64,000 nucleotides of DNA. Origin: Stenotrophomonas sp. VV52. GTDB lineage: Bacteria; Pseudomonadota; Gammaproteobacteria; Xanthomonadales; Xanthomonadaceae. A program made the position numbers and the translations under genes. Positions 52,601 to 60,524 of the stretch are shown here, in pieces (positions within the stretch are counted from its first letter, which is position 1; every line of letters begins with the position of its first letter). Location: assembly GCF_002893095.1 (NCBI RefSeq), contig NZ_PKQQ01000001.1, positions 310,001-374,000 of the forward strand. The letters run 5' to 3'. Below the pieces are notes generated by a model. The model did not search any database and had not been told where the DNA came from. It saw only the letters and a program-made list of their open reading frames with translations.

Positions 52601-52860
52601 TGCGTACGCCGTACGGCCAGCTGGGCTACTCGCTCAGCCGCACCGACAAACTGCTGACCCTGCAGGTGCAGCCGGGCCTGGTGGTACCGCAGGGCGGTCT
52701 GGTGCTGCCGTGGCCGTACAGCGGCGAACCGGGCGAGGCCACCATCAACGGGGAGCCGGCGCAGTGGATCAACGGCGAGCTGCGCATCACCCAGGTGCCG
52801 GCCAATGTCGACGTGCAGATTCCCGCCTCGGTGCGTCGCGCCGAACGCAAGGCGCCATGA
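49675..52860 (+). CDS. Discoidin-domain (alpha/alpha)6 glycosidase-like protein
   Basis: 1061 residues from GTG 49675 with a Sec signal (ending about AAPAAPP). Residues 35-185 are a beta-sandwich carbohydrate-binding-like domain; about 195-320 an F5/8 type C (discoidin)-like domain (ATRYVVRSSVDGRDWKTLREI, RYLRFDLESGRSWRYGIRDI). A long catalytic half has the (alpha/alpha)6 pattern RSYSRSWIRDGAMISEGLLRMG, NDSHGELIFNIAEYWRYTG, HSYWDNFWALRGYKDA and SHTPRKPFFVGDLPHAW. Likely an exo-acting periplasmic glycosidase completing the glucanase's work. GH family not assignable by eye. Confidence 0.82.
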   Translation: MKRAVVAGVLGLGVVWSLAAPAAPPAVPAAPKVLDSFDDMAPWKLVVSDQVSGSLRSVAGANGGRALCVDYDFHEVSGYVAIRRELPVTWPDNYQVGFQIRGDSPGNDLQFKLIDASGDNVWWVNRPGYAFPKTWTPVQYRQRQIDKAWGPDPDKTLRKSAAVEFTIYSKVGGRGTVCFDRLTLQPLPPADTSALAPSVIADTATALQSRIADGKPDTVWISGGVPDQTISLDLHKVREFGGAVIQWLPGLEATRYVVRSSVDGRDWKTLREITAGGGGDRDWLALPDTEARYLRFDLESGRSWRYGIRDISIKPLDFAATPNDFVESVGADLTRGFVPRGFSGEQPYWTLLGLDGGKEQALIGEDGALEPAKASFSVEPFVLVDKKLLSWADVDSRQSLQDDYLPIASVDWSHPQAALKVTGFVQGTPDKAQLVGRYTLHNPDKVAHDYTLALAVRPWQVNPPRQFLNTVGGVSRIDRLDIEPGRVEVNGAPRVFPVQAPDAAFAGPFDGKLEVTHLAAGNLPTATEVRDPTGLASGALLYKWRLEPGQTREVAIVLPQTGSWTTPKDFDASKAQQQVASMWRTKLDQVSLQVPAAGKPLADTLRTALAHMLISRIGPSLQPGTRSYSRSWIRDGAMISEGLLRMGRSDAVREYVNWYAPYQFDNGKVPCCVDPRGADPVPENDSHGELIFNIAEYWRYTGDSTFLELMWPHVQGAYQYMEQLRLSERTEENRARNAAFYGMMPVSISHEGYSAKPMHSYWDNFWALRGYKDAAVIASTLGKVEAMQIAESRDQFRDDLQASLLAATALHRIDFLPGSAELGDFDATSTTIALAPAGEQGRLPQPYLNNTFERYWKEFEARRDGKREWKDYTPYEWRNVAAFVRLGWRDRAWQATEFFFKDRAPQAWNQWAEVVSHTPRKPFFVGDLPHAWVASDFVRSALDMFAYTRDVDDSLVLAAGVPVRWLEGQGVAIKGLRTPYGQLGYSLSRTDKLLTLQVQPGLVVPQGGLVLPWPYSGEPGEATINGEPAQWINGELRITQVPANVDVQIPASVRRAERKAP

Positions 52861-53699
52861 GCGCGCGGTGGGTAGCGGCCGGCATGCGGTGCATGCTGGC
52901 CGCGTGCGCGCTGGCGATCCTGCCGGCGCGCGCGGCCGAACCGCAGGCGCCGGGCATGAGCATGGTCACCTTCAACCTGCACCATGACCGCGAAGACTGG
53001 CCGCAGCGTCGCCAGGTGATCCTGCGCGAACTGGAGGCGCTGCAGCCCGACGCGATCGCGCTGCAGGAAGTGATCCAGAAGCCGTACGTGCGCAACCAGG
53101 CGGCATGGCTGGCAGGCAAGCTGGGCTACGACTACCAGTTCGTGTCGACCGATCCGCCGGGGCGCTTCAAGCGCTACGGCAATGCGCTGTTGACCCGACG
53201 CCCGGTGCTGGCACGCGGCGAGCACCTGCTGGCGCCGCGCACCGATTACCGCACCGTGGCGCACCTGCGCATCGATGTCGACGGCCAGCCGGTGAACGTG
53301 TACGCCACGCACCTCAACGAACGTTCCGACGCGAGCGGCGGCCGCATCCGCGGCGAGCAGGTGGCGGACTTGTTGAAGTTCATTGCTGCCACCTCCGGCG
53401 ACGCGCCGGTGGTGATCGCCGGCGACTTCAACGCACTGGTGGATGCTGGCGACCTGAGCGCGTTGCGCCAGCGGTATGGCGACAGCTACGGCAGCGTGCA
53501 CGTCAACAACGAAGTGGCGCAGGTGAGCACGCTCAACCGGCACTACTACCAAGCACCCTCGCGCATCGACCACATCTTCTTCCAGCAGGACCAGCTGGTC
53601 GCGCGCGAGGCGCGCCTGCTGTTCGACCAGCCATATGCGGAAGGCCGCTGGGCGTCGGACCACTACGGCGTGTGGGCAAGGTTGCAGTTCGCGCCGTAG
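52857..53699 (+). CDS. Exported endonuclease/exonuclease/phosphatase (EEP) family hydrolase
   Basis: 280 residues with signal peptide (ends ARA|AE). All EEP motifs are present: TFNLHHD (Asn), ALQEV (Glu), VYATHLN (His), VIAGDFNA (Asp/Asn), RIDHIFF and ASDHYGVW (His). A Mg-dependent phosphodiesterase fold shared by DNase I, sphingomyelinase and phosphatases. Overlaps the glycosidase stop by 4 nt, so it belongs to the glucan operon and acts in the periplasm. A nucleic-acid role is unlikely there; removal of phosphoglycerol-type substituents from glucans is an attractive inference. Confidence 0.88.
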   Translation: MSARWVAAGMRCMLAACALAILPARAAEPQAPGMSMVTFNLHHDREDWPQRRQVILRELEALQPDAIALQEVIQKPYVRNQAAWLAGKLGYDYQFVSTDPPGRFKRYGNALLTRRPVLARGEHLLAPRTDYRTVAHLRIDVDGQPVNVYATHLNERSDASGGRIRGEQVADLLKFIAATSGDAPVVIAGDFNALVDAGDLSALRQRYGDSYGSVHVNNEVAQVSTLNRHYYQAPSRIDHIFFQQDQLVAREARLLFDQPYAEGRWASDHYGVWARLQFAP

Positions 53700-53715
53700 G
53701 GGGCTTACCTCATCG

Positions 53716-55092
53716 TTACCGTCGCGGCCAGAATTTAGGCTTCCTGATTTCGATGAACGTTTCGTAGTGGTCGTCAGTTGCATACACCTGCTGGGGACCG
53801 TGCCTTTTCAGCCCCCCCAGAATGATTCGACGCGTTCCGCGGGTTTCGAACTTGTAGTCATCCACGGTGTACTCCCTATAGTGCTTCTCGCGCTTTATGG
53901 GGAGTTTTCCTTCTCCATTGTAGAAGGTGGAGCCGTCCTTTCGACCGTGTTTGAACTTGTTGGAATTGCGATGCACGGCATAGAGCAGCATCCGCCGCTC
54001 TTCGTTCTCCAGATCCTCGAACGCCATGCTGCGCATCGGCTTCGCGTCGGGCGGCGCGACCTGGGCGGCACGGACGGGCCGAGGAGCGGCCCGTGCGCGT
54101 GGGGCGGCCGGGGCTCGGGCTGGAGCTGCGTAGCGTCGCGGAGGGGCTTCAAGGGTGTTGGTGGCGATGTAGCTTCTCGTATACGTCACCTCCTGGGTCG
54201 ACCGCGAGAACGGAACGAGTGGCATCGACTCAGCCGATCTGGACGCTGACCGTAATGACCGGCCCAGTCCCTTGAAGAGCTTCGTGCCTGCTTTCGCAAT
54301 GGCCGGAGCGGCGGCGACCATGCCCACCGCGCTGATACCCAGGCCAACCCAGCCGAGGATGCGTCCCGCCTCTTCGTCTCCGGTAGCATCGGCGACAAGA
54401 GCGCCCACCTCGGCTACAGCGCCGAGCGCGCTCAACCCCAGACCTGCTACGGCAGATGCGGTCAGCGCCGCGCTGCCCGCGACCAAGGGCACCGCCAGCG
54501 CGCCCAGGCTTGCAACCGCAGCCACCACACTAAGCCCGGCCACGATCCACTTCCAGAAGTGGCCGGACGGATCCGTGCGGTTGATCGGGTCGCCGGCGCA
54601 GTAGGCATACGCGTTCAAGCCGCCCTCATCGAACGGACTGAACGGATCTGGCGCCAGGAAATATTGCAGCGTTGGGCTGTAAGGACGATGGTTGCCGGCA
54701 CCGAGCAGATAGCAGCCGCTGGAATTGTCGAGCAGTTCACCGTTGTAGGCGGGCTGTAGCTCGGTCCTGTCCGACGCCAGGTAACCGTGGGGTGTGTAGC
54801 CTTGGCTGCGGACGCCGAAATCGGCTTCCATCAGCACCGAGCCGGCGGCGTCCGTGGCCAGGAGCGTTGCGATCGGGCCGCCGCCAATGCCACTGCGCTT
54901 GGTGGCAACGCGCTGGCCGCCGCAGTACGGCCAACTCAGTTCGTGGCCTTCCCCGGTGGCATTGACCACCACACCGCCCAGCCAGTACTGCCACACCGAC
55001 GTGGCGGGCGTGCTGGTACAGACCAGAAGGTGTTCGGCGTCATAACGATAGTGGGTGGTGGGCGCGTTCGATGCGCCGGCCATAGATGCCAT
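53716..55092 (-). CDS. Short Rhs-type toxin with C-terminal guanyl-specific RNase (RNase Sa/barnase) domain
   Basis: 458 residues from ATG 55092 (MASMAG; GAGGGG 7 nt upstream). The N-terminal half is a fragment of YD/Rhs repeats ending in the Rhs core-associated motif NAYAYCAGDPINRTDPSGH. A hydrophobic Ala/Gly stretch (about 185-270) could cross or insert in a membrane. An Ala/Pro/Arg linker leads to an RNase domain of about 80 residues: FYNGEGKLPIK, YREYTVDDY, TRGTRRIILGG, ATDDHYETFIEI. These line up with RNase Sa, whose catalytic Glu54, Arg65, Arg69 and His85 are all present. The toxin end is lower in GC. No immunity gene is adjacent. Confidence 0.87.
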   Translation of the reverse strand: MASMAGASNAPTTHYRYDAEHLLVCTSTPATSVWQYWLGGVVVNATGEGHELSWPYCGGQRVATKRSGIGGGPIATLLATDAAGSVLMEADFGVRSQGYTPHGYLASDRTELQPAYNGELLDNSSGCYLLGAGNHRPYSPTLQYFLAPDPFSPFDEGGLNAYAYCAGDPINRTDPSGHFWKWIVAGLSVVAAVASLGALAVPLVAGSAALTASAVAGLGLSALGAVAEVGALVADATGDEEAGRILGWVGLGISAVGMVAAAPAIAKAGTKLFKGLGRSLRSASRSAESMPLVPFSRSTQEVTYTRSYIATNTLEAPPRRYAAPARAPAAPRARAAPRPVRAAQVAPPDAKPMRSMAFEDLENEERRMLLYAVHRNSNKFKHGRKDGSTFYNGEGKLPIKREKHYREYTVDDYKFETRGTRRIILGGLKRHGPQQVYATDDHYETFIEIRKPKFWPRR

Positions 55093-55215
55093 GGCAGTCC
55101 CCTCAGCGTGCGCCCCCGCGTGCACGACGATGCGCTTCGCGGCGTTAACGGCTCGTCGAATTTTTCGGTTCCGCAAATGCAGACAGCGGCCTTTCGACCG
55201 CTGTCTGGGTTCTGC

Positions 55216-55243
55216 GTAGGAGCCACGCAGGGCGTGGCTCTAC
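55216..55243 (-). repeat. SMAG (GTAG) REP-like element downstream of rne
   Basis: AGCCACGC-AGG-GCGTGGCT with CTAC at the right and GTAG at the left, so both ends are marked. It begins 13 nt beyond the rne stop and probably forms the 3' end structure. Confidence 0.85.
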
Positions 55244-55256
55244 CTCCGGGAAGGGG

Positions 55257-58200
55257 TCAGGGCTTGTCGGCCTTGTCCTGTTCTTCCTTGGCGGCGGCTT
55301 CGGCCGGGGCGAGTTCATCGGTGGGGATGTCTTCGCGGGCTTCGGCGTGCGCGGCCTGGGCAGCGGCGTCGGTCGGGGCGGCGTCGCCCTGGACGCTGCC
55401 GAACAGCTGGCCGGTCTGCGCCACCGGGGTGGGCTCCAGCATGCGGGTCTGGACCGGACGACCGACTTCGGTCGGACCCTTGCGCTCGGGCTGGGCGTCG
55501 ATGGCGTCTGCGGCCTTCGGTGCTTCGGCCACAACCGGAGCTTCGGCAGCCTTCGGAGCCTCGGTCACGACCGGCGCTTCAACCGCCTTCGGTGCCTCGG
55601 TCACGACCGGAGCCTCGACTGCCTTCGGTGCTTCGGCAACGACTGGCGCTTCGACAGCCTTCGGCGCCTCGGTCACGACCGGGGCTTCAACGGCCTTCGG
55701 CGCTTCCGCAGTCACCGCCTTCTCCGCCTGCGGTGCAGCGTCCACCGGCGCAGCCACGGGGGCAGCCACCGGCATCGGCGACTCCACGAACGGCACGCGG
55801 TCGGTGTAGGACGGCGCACGTTCGGCCACCGGCTCGGCCTTCGGGGCCGGGGCCGGGGTCGGCTCGGCGTGACCGGCGGTCACCACCGGGCTGCTGACCA
55901 CGGCCAGCGGTGCGGCGGCGGCCACGGCGGCGACCGGGGCCGGGCGCGGGGCCTGGACCGGTGCCGGCGCAGGTGCAGCCGGAGCAGCAGCAGGAGCGGA
56001 GGCTGCAGCGCCTTCATCGTCGAAGTCGAACTCCGGCTGCGGCTGGCCCTGGGTCGCGGCCGGACGTGCGGCCGGGGCGGCGGTGTCGCCGTCCTGGTCG
56101 TTGTCCTGCTCGTCGCTCTCGGCGTCGTCATCCAGACCGGCATCGTCGATCGAACCTTCGCTGCCGGCAGCCTGCTCGCCATTGCCACGACGGCGGCGAC
56201 GGCCACCGCGACGGCCACGACGACGGCGCGAGGCGCCTTCGCCCGCGGCGTCATCGGCGTTGCCCGGCGCTTCACCGTGCTCGCCGGCGTCGCCTTCGAC
56301 CACGGCGGCCTGGGTCTCGTCGGCAGCGACCGGCGTTGCCACCGGGGTGGCGGCGACCGGAGCGACCGGGGCCGGGGTGCCCACATCGGCCACGGTCACC
56401 GCAGCGGCGGCGACCAGTGCGGCATCGGCGACGGTGGCGTCGCTCTGCTGCGGCTTGGCGTTTTCGGCCTGCGGCTGACGCTGCGGCTTGTCGCCGTCGT
56501 TCTGCTGGCGCGGCTGCTTCTGCTTCTGGCCCTGGTTCTGGTTCAGCTTGGGCTGCTGTTCGTTGCGCGGGGCCTTGGGCTGCTGCTCATTGCGCTGCTT
56601 GCCCTGCTGCGGCTGGCCGGCGTTCGGGGCGGCCGCCTGGGCGGTCGCGTCCTGGCGGCGCTCGTCGCGGCGCTCGCCTTCACGGCGCTCGCCCTTGCCA
56701 CCGCGCTCGCCACGGTCGTCGCGGCGGTCCTTGCCACGGCCCTGGTTCTGGCCCTGGCCGGCGGAACGCTCACCGCGCTCACCGCGCTCGCCACGCTCAT
56801 CGCGACGGCCATTGCGGTCCTTGCCGTTGCGGTCCTTGTTGCGACCGTTGCGGTTGCCGTCCTGGGCCGGGCGTGCCGCCGGCGCCGGGGCGGCGGCCGG
56901 AGCCGGTTCGCCACCGAAGATGCGCTTGAGCCAGCCGACCACGCCGGTAGCGGCGGGTGCAGCGACCGGAGCGGGGGCGACCGGTGCCGGTGCAGCGACC
57001 GGTTCGGCCACTTCGCGCACCGGCGCCGGCGAGCTGTGCTTGACGTTGGTCACCGCCGGGGCGGCCGGAATGTTCAGCTGCGCCTTGGTCAGGGCGTGCA
57101 CCGGCAGCTTGCGCGGGGTGCCGCGCTGGTAGCTCGGACGGCCGCTGTCTTCGCCCAGCTCGTTTTCACGCAGGCGGGTCACTTCGTAATGCGGGGTGTG
57201 CAGCTGCTCGTCGGCGACGATCACGATCGGCGCGTCGTGGCGCTGTTCGATCTCACGCAGCGCGTTGCGCTTTTCGTTGAGCAGGTAGTTGGCGATCTCG
57301 ACCGGGGCCTGGACCAGCACCTGCCCGGTGTTTTCCTTCATCGCATGCTCTTCGGCGACGCGGATGATCGACAGCGACAGCGACTCCACGCTGCGCATGC
57401 GGCCATGGCCGTCGCAGCGCGGGCAGACGATCTGGCTGGACTCGCCCAGGCTCGGACGCAGGCGCTGGCGGCTCATTTCCATCAGGCCGAAGCGCGAGAT
57501 GCGGCCCAGCTGGACGCGCGCGCGGTCGTACTTGAGCGCGTTCTGCAGGCGGTTTTCCACTTCGCGCTGGTGCTTGTTCGACGACATGTCGATGAAGTCG
57601 ATCACCACCAGGCCGCCCAGGTCGCGCAGGCGCAGCTGGCGGGCCACTTCCTCGGCCGCTTCCAGGTTGGTCTGGAAGGCGGTGTCCTCGATGTCGCTGC
57701 CCTTGGTGGCGCGCGAGGAGTTCACGTCGATGGCGGTCAGCGCTTCGGTCTGGTCGACCACGATCGAGCCGCCGGACGGCAGGCGCACGTTGCGTTCATA
57801 CGCGCCTTCGATCTGCGATTCGATCTGGAAGCGGTTGAACAGCGGGATGTCGTCCTTGTAATGCTTCAGCTTGCGCAGGGTCTGCGGCATCACCTGCTGC
57901 ATGAACTCGCGGGCGGTCTCGTAGAGTTCCTCGGTGTCCACCAGGATCTCGCCGACATCGGCGCGCAGGTAGTCGCGCAGGGCTCGCACGATCAGGCGCG
58001 ATTCCTGGTAGATCAGGAACGGGGCCGGCTTGGTCAGCGCCGCTTCGGCGATCGACTTCCAGACCTGCAGCAGGTAGTCCAGGTCCCACTGCAGCTCTTC
58101 GGCATCGCGGCCGACGCCGGCGGTGCGGATGATCACGCCCATGTCGTCGGGGATGTTCAGCTTGTCCAGCGCTTCCTTCAGCGCGGCGCGGTCTTCGCCC

Positions 58201-58628
58201 TCGATGCGACGCGAGACGCCACCGGCGGTGGGCGAGTTCGGCATCAGCACCATGTAGCGGCCGGCCAGCGAGATGAACGTGGTCAGGGCGGCGCCCTTGT
58301 TGCCACGCTCTTCCTTGTCGACCTGGACCACCACTTCCTGCCCTTCACGCAGCAGTTCGCGGATGGTCGCCTTGTTGTGGTCGACCCCGGCCTGGAAGTA
58401 ATCGCGGGAGATTTCCTTCAGCGGCAGGAAGCCGTGGCGTTCGCCACCGTATTCGACGAAGGCCGCTTCCAGCGACGGTTCAAGGCGCGTGATGCGGCCC
58501 TTGTAGATGTTCGACTTCTTCTGTTCCTTGGACGGCTGTTCGATGTCGATGTCGTACAGCGTCTGGCCATCCACGATGGCAACCCGCAGCTCTTCAGCCT
58601 GCGTGGCGTTGATCAGCATTCGCTTCAT
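55257..58628 (-). CDS. rne: Ribonuclease E
   Basis: 1123 residues from ATG 58628. The endoribonuclease core (about 1-520) starts [21 protein letters not shown], has the S1 domain ([22 protein letters not shown]), the DNase I-like metal site with Asp in [11 protein letters not shown] and VVIDFIDM, and the zinc-link CPRCDGHG. It processes rRNA and tRNA and decays mRNA. The C-terminal 600 residues are low complexity: Arg/Asp/Gly-rich blocks about 700-790, then Ala/Pro-rich, with an 11-residue repeat ([11 protein letters not shown]) at the end. Upstream hairpin hides its SD. Confidence 0.96.
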   Translation of the reverse strand: MKRMLINATQAEELRVAIVDGQTLYDIDIEQPSKEQKKSNIYKGRITRLEPSLEAAFVEYGGERHGFLPLKEISRDYFQAGVDHNKATIRELLREGQEVVVQVDKEERGNKGAALTTFISLAGRYMVLMPNSPTAGGVSRRIEGEDRAALKEALDKLNIPDDMGVIIRTAGVGRDAEELQWDLDYLLQVWKSIAEAALTKPAPFLIYQESRLIVRALRDYLRADVGEILVDTEELYETAREFMQQVMPQTLRKLKHYKDDIPLFNRFQIESQIEGAYERNVRLPSGGSIVVDQTEALTAIDVNSSRATKGSDIEDTAFQTNLEAAEEVARQLRLRDLGGLVVIDFIDMSSNKHQREVENRLQNALKYDRARVQLGRISRFGLMEMSRQRLRPSLGESSQIVCPRCDGHGRMRSVESLSLSIIRVAEEHAMKENTGQVLVQAPVEIANYLLNEKRNALREIEQRHDAPIVIVADEQLHTPHYEVTRLRENELGEDSGRPSYQRGTPRKLPVHALTKAQLNIPAAPAVTNVKHSSPAPVREVAEPVAAPAPVAPAPVAAPAATGVVGWLKRIFGGEPAPAAAPAPAARPAQDGNRNGRNKDRNGKDRNGRRDERGERGERGERSAGQGQNQGRGKDRRDDRGERGGKGERREGERRDERRQDATAQAAAPNAGQPQQGKQRNEQQPKAPRNEQQPKLNQNQGQKQKQPRQQNDGDKPQRQPQAENAKPQQSDATVADAALVAAAAVTVADVGTPAPVAPVAATPVATPVAADETQAAVVEGDAGEHGEAPGNADDAAGEGASRRRRGRRGGRRRRRGNGEQAAGSEGSIDDAGLDDDAESDEQDNDQDGDTAAPAARPAATQGQPQPEFDFDDEGAAASAPAAAPAAPAPAPVQAPRPAPVAAVAAAAPLAVVSSPVVTAGHAEPTPAPAPKAEPVAERAPSYTDRVPFVESPMPVAAPVAAPVDAAPQAEKAVTAEAPKAVEAPVVTEAPKAVEAPVVAEAPKAVEAPVVTEAPKAVEAPVVTEAPKAAEAPVVAEAPKAADAIDAQPERKGPTEVGRPVQTRMLEPTPVAQTGQLFGSVQGDAAPTDAAAQAAHAEAREDIPTDELAPAEAAAKEEQDKADKP
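55506..55715 (-). repeat. 33-bp tandem repeats in the rne C-terminal region
   Basis: About six imperfect 33-nt units encode [11 protein letters not shown](T/A). They differ mainly at wobble positions and at one Thr/Ala codon. Confidence 0.8.
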
Positions 58629-59030
58629 AGTGCGTTCCTCGCGCGCTGCTACCGCGCGGAACGCCATGGGGTTTCGCTTCTGGTCACGCTTCGACGCCCA
58701 TCGCGCATGCGCGGGGAGGGCGGCTTGGGCTTCCAGCGCTACGACACCACGGCAGGCCGCGGGAGCGCTACATTTTCTTGGTTTGGGTATTACGGGCCGG
58801 AGGCAGCTTTCAGCCAGGCTGGAGCGCCACAGGGACATTTTTTCAGCGCAGACGCGTGTCAGGCATCCGGCGATGGCCGGGACTGCCGGTGAGCCGCTAA
58901 CATGGCCGCCCCGGGGGCGGTGGCTGCGCACTGTGCCGGAATCGAGGGAAGTCGGGCTTCTGGCCCAGAGCAACTTCCAACGAAATCAATCCCTTATCTC
59001 GCCCGCCGAGTGTAACAGAATAAAAGGCCA
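58629..59030. other. 402-bp divergent spacer between rne and rluC
   Basis: Holds the rne leader with the hairpin next to its start, and the rluC promoter region (AAGG Shine-Dalgarno within AATAAAAGGCCA before ATG). A T6 run follows weak pairing near 58830. No gene seen. Confidence 0.55.
58632..58663 (-). promoter_or_regulatory. 5' UTR hairpin covering the rne ribosome-binding site
   Basis: On the minus strand GCGTTCC...GGAACGC pair (7 bp) around GCGCG/CGCGC (5 bp) with a 7-nt loop and small bulge. The AGGA Shine-Dalgarno lies in the 3' arm, 3 nt before ATG. E. coli rne is also feedback-controlled through 5' UTR hairpins. Confidence 0.55.
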
Positions 59031-60008
59031 ATGACCGACACCGCACCGCCCGCCAAACCCGCTGAAGGCAAGACCAGCGTCCGTCTCCTGACCGTGCCGG
59101 AGGACCGTGCCGGCCAGCGCTTGGACAACTTCCTGCTGGGGCAGCTCAAGGGCGCGCCGCGTAGCCTGGTCTACAAGCTCGTGCGCAGCGGCCAAGTCCG
59201 CGTCAACGGCGGCCGCGCCAAGGCCGAGCGCAAGCTCGAAGCCGGCGACGAAGTCCGCGTCCCGCCCGTCCGTCTCACGGAAGAGGGAGACAAGGCCGGT
59301 CCGCCTGCCGCGTTCATGAAGCGCCTGGAAGACGCCATCGTCTATGAAGACGAGCGCCTGCTCGCCCTGAACAAGCCCTCCGGCGTGGCCAGCCACGGCG
59401 GCAGCGGCATCAGTTTCGGCGCCATCGAGACCCTGCGCGCCCTGCGCCCGGGCAAGACCCTCGAGCTGGTGCACCGCCTGGACCGCGACACCTCCGGCCT
59501 GCTGATCGTGGCCAAGAAGCGCTCGGCCCTGAGCGAGCTGCAGGCCCTGCTGCGTGAAGACCACGGCGCCGGCATCCGCAAGCGTTACCTGACCCTGCTG
59601 GTCGGCCGCATGCCCGACGGCACCATGACCGTGGACGCCCCGCTGCACGTGGGTCTGCGCCAGGGCGGCGAGCGCCATGTGCAGGTCAACGCCATCGGCA
59701 AGGAATCGGTGAGCCACTTCAAGGTGCTGGAGCGCCGAGGCGGGCATTCGTATTGCGAAGTCCGCATCGAAACCGGCCGCACCCACCAGATCCGCGTACA
59801 CGCCCAGCACCTCGGCCACCCGGTCGCCGGTGACGACAAATACGGCGATCCGGACGTCAACAAGCGCCTTCGTGAGCAGATCGGCCTGAAACGCCTGTTC
59901 CTGCACGCCGCCTCGCTGGAGTTCGCCCTGGACAACGGCAAGACCCCGTACACGCTCAATGCGCCGCTGGCGGATGAACTGGTGGACGTGTTGAACCGGT
60001 TGGGGTGA
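59031..60008 (+). CDS. rluC: 23S rRNA pseudouridine synthase RluC
   Basis: 325 residues. S4 domain (AGQRLDNFLLGQL, RVNGGRAKAERKL), then the RluA-family catalytic motif LVHRLDRDTSGLL with nucleophile Asp at about 151, and GRTHQIRVHAQHLGHPVAGDDKYG. Modifies U955, U2504 and U2580 in the family. Divergent from rne, as in many gammaproteobacteria. Length normal. Confidence 0.95.
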   Translation: MTDTAPPAKPAEGKTSVRLLTVPEDRAGQRLDNFLLGQLKGAPRSLVYKLVRSGQVRVNGGRAKAERKLEAGDEVRVPPVRLTEEGDKAGPPAAFMKRLEDAIVYEDERLLALNKPSGVASHGGSGISFGAIETLRALRPGKTLELVHRLDRDTSGLLIVAKKRSALSELQALLREDHGAGIRKRYLTLLVGRMPDGTMTVDAPLHVGLRQGGERHVQVNAIGKESVSHFKVLERRGGHSYCEVRIETGRTHQIRVHAQHLGHPVAGDDKYGDPDVNKRLREQIGLKRLFLHAASLEFALDNGKTPYTLNAPLADELVDVLNRLG

Positions 60009-60060
60009 ATCCGCTTCGATTCGCTTCCTCTCCGAAGGCAGCGCTTCTGTTGCTACGTGC

Positions 60061-60181
60061 TGGGGCGGCCGCCGGGCAGCCCCGCTCCGGGACACGCCGT
60101 GAACCCATCCATGGGGGCTGCTAGAAAACATCCATGTTTTCTAGCGTCCCTCCGGGGGCTACCCGGCGGCCGCCCCCATAC
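60061..60181. repeat. Nested inverted repeat (cruciform-like) in the rluC-zupT spacer
   Basis: Outer arms GGGGCGGCCGCCGGGCAG and its complement from ACCCGGCGGCCGCCCC, with a central perfect hairpin CTAGAAAACAT-CC-ATGTTTTCTAG (about 60121-60144). No T tract follows, so not a simple terminator. Confidence 0.7.
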
Positions 60182-60203
60182 ATGGTTGTGTGCGGTTGGA
60201 AAG

Positions 60204-60229
60204 AGCCGACACGCGTGGCGTGTCACTAC
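60204..60229 (-). repeat. SMAG-variant element
   Basis: GACACGC-GTG-GCGTGTC followed by CTAC. Near-match to the pair at 20753-20821. Confidence 0.65.
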
Positions 60230-60444
60230 GCGGCGACCCACTCCGCGCAGCGGATACGCGTTTCCCGTGGCCACCGGCCCACTGTCAAAGGGTCGCCCGG
60301 GGTCGGTTTGCGGGGGACTCGGCGCCATGGATGGCGTCCGCGTAGCCCCCATGGATGGGTTTACGGCGACCCCGCAAACCGGCACCGGACGGCCCAAGCC
60401 AGGGGACCCGCGCACTCCACGGCTGTTCGCCTGAATCCAACAGC

Positions 60445-60467
60445 AGCCGGGCAGGGCCCGGCTCTAC
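60445..60467 (-). repeat. SMAG element, tandem copy 1
   Basis: AGCCGGGC-AGG-GCCCGGCT plus CTAC. Same orientation as the next copy 41 bp on, within a longer directly repeated unit starting CCAACAGC. Confidence 0.85.
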
Positions 60468-60485
60468 CGGCCTGACACCAACAGC

Positions 60486-60508
60486 AGCCGGGCAGGGCCC
60501 GGCTCTAC
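60486..60508 (-). repeat. SMAG element, tandem copy 2
   Basis: Identical stem to the copy at 60445. It ends 17 nt from the zupT stop codon. Confidence 0.85.
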
Positions 60509-60524
60509 CTGCCGACACTTCGCA

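Larger units (their letters stand above)
60009..60524. other. 516-bp palindrome-rich spacer
   Basis: No gene. It contains nested inverted repeats around 60061-60181, a distant inverted repeat pair (60099-60120 with 60342-60362), one SMAG variant and two directly repeated SMAG elements near the zupT 3' end. Confidence 0.7.

Noticed and set aside
53700..53715. Possible immunity gene for the Rhs RNase toxin
   Set aside because: Only 16 nt separate the toxin stop from the convergent gene; no frame of useful size exists there.
60121..60144. Perfect AT-rich hairpin as an rluC terminator
   Set aside because: It is over 100 nt past the stop and is not followed by a T tract; it fits better as part of the nested palindrome.
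60445..60508. Short direct repeats that might be the start of a CRISPR array
   Set aside because: Only two units, each a palindromic SMAG with an 18-nt gap; no cas genes and no spacer-length regularity.
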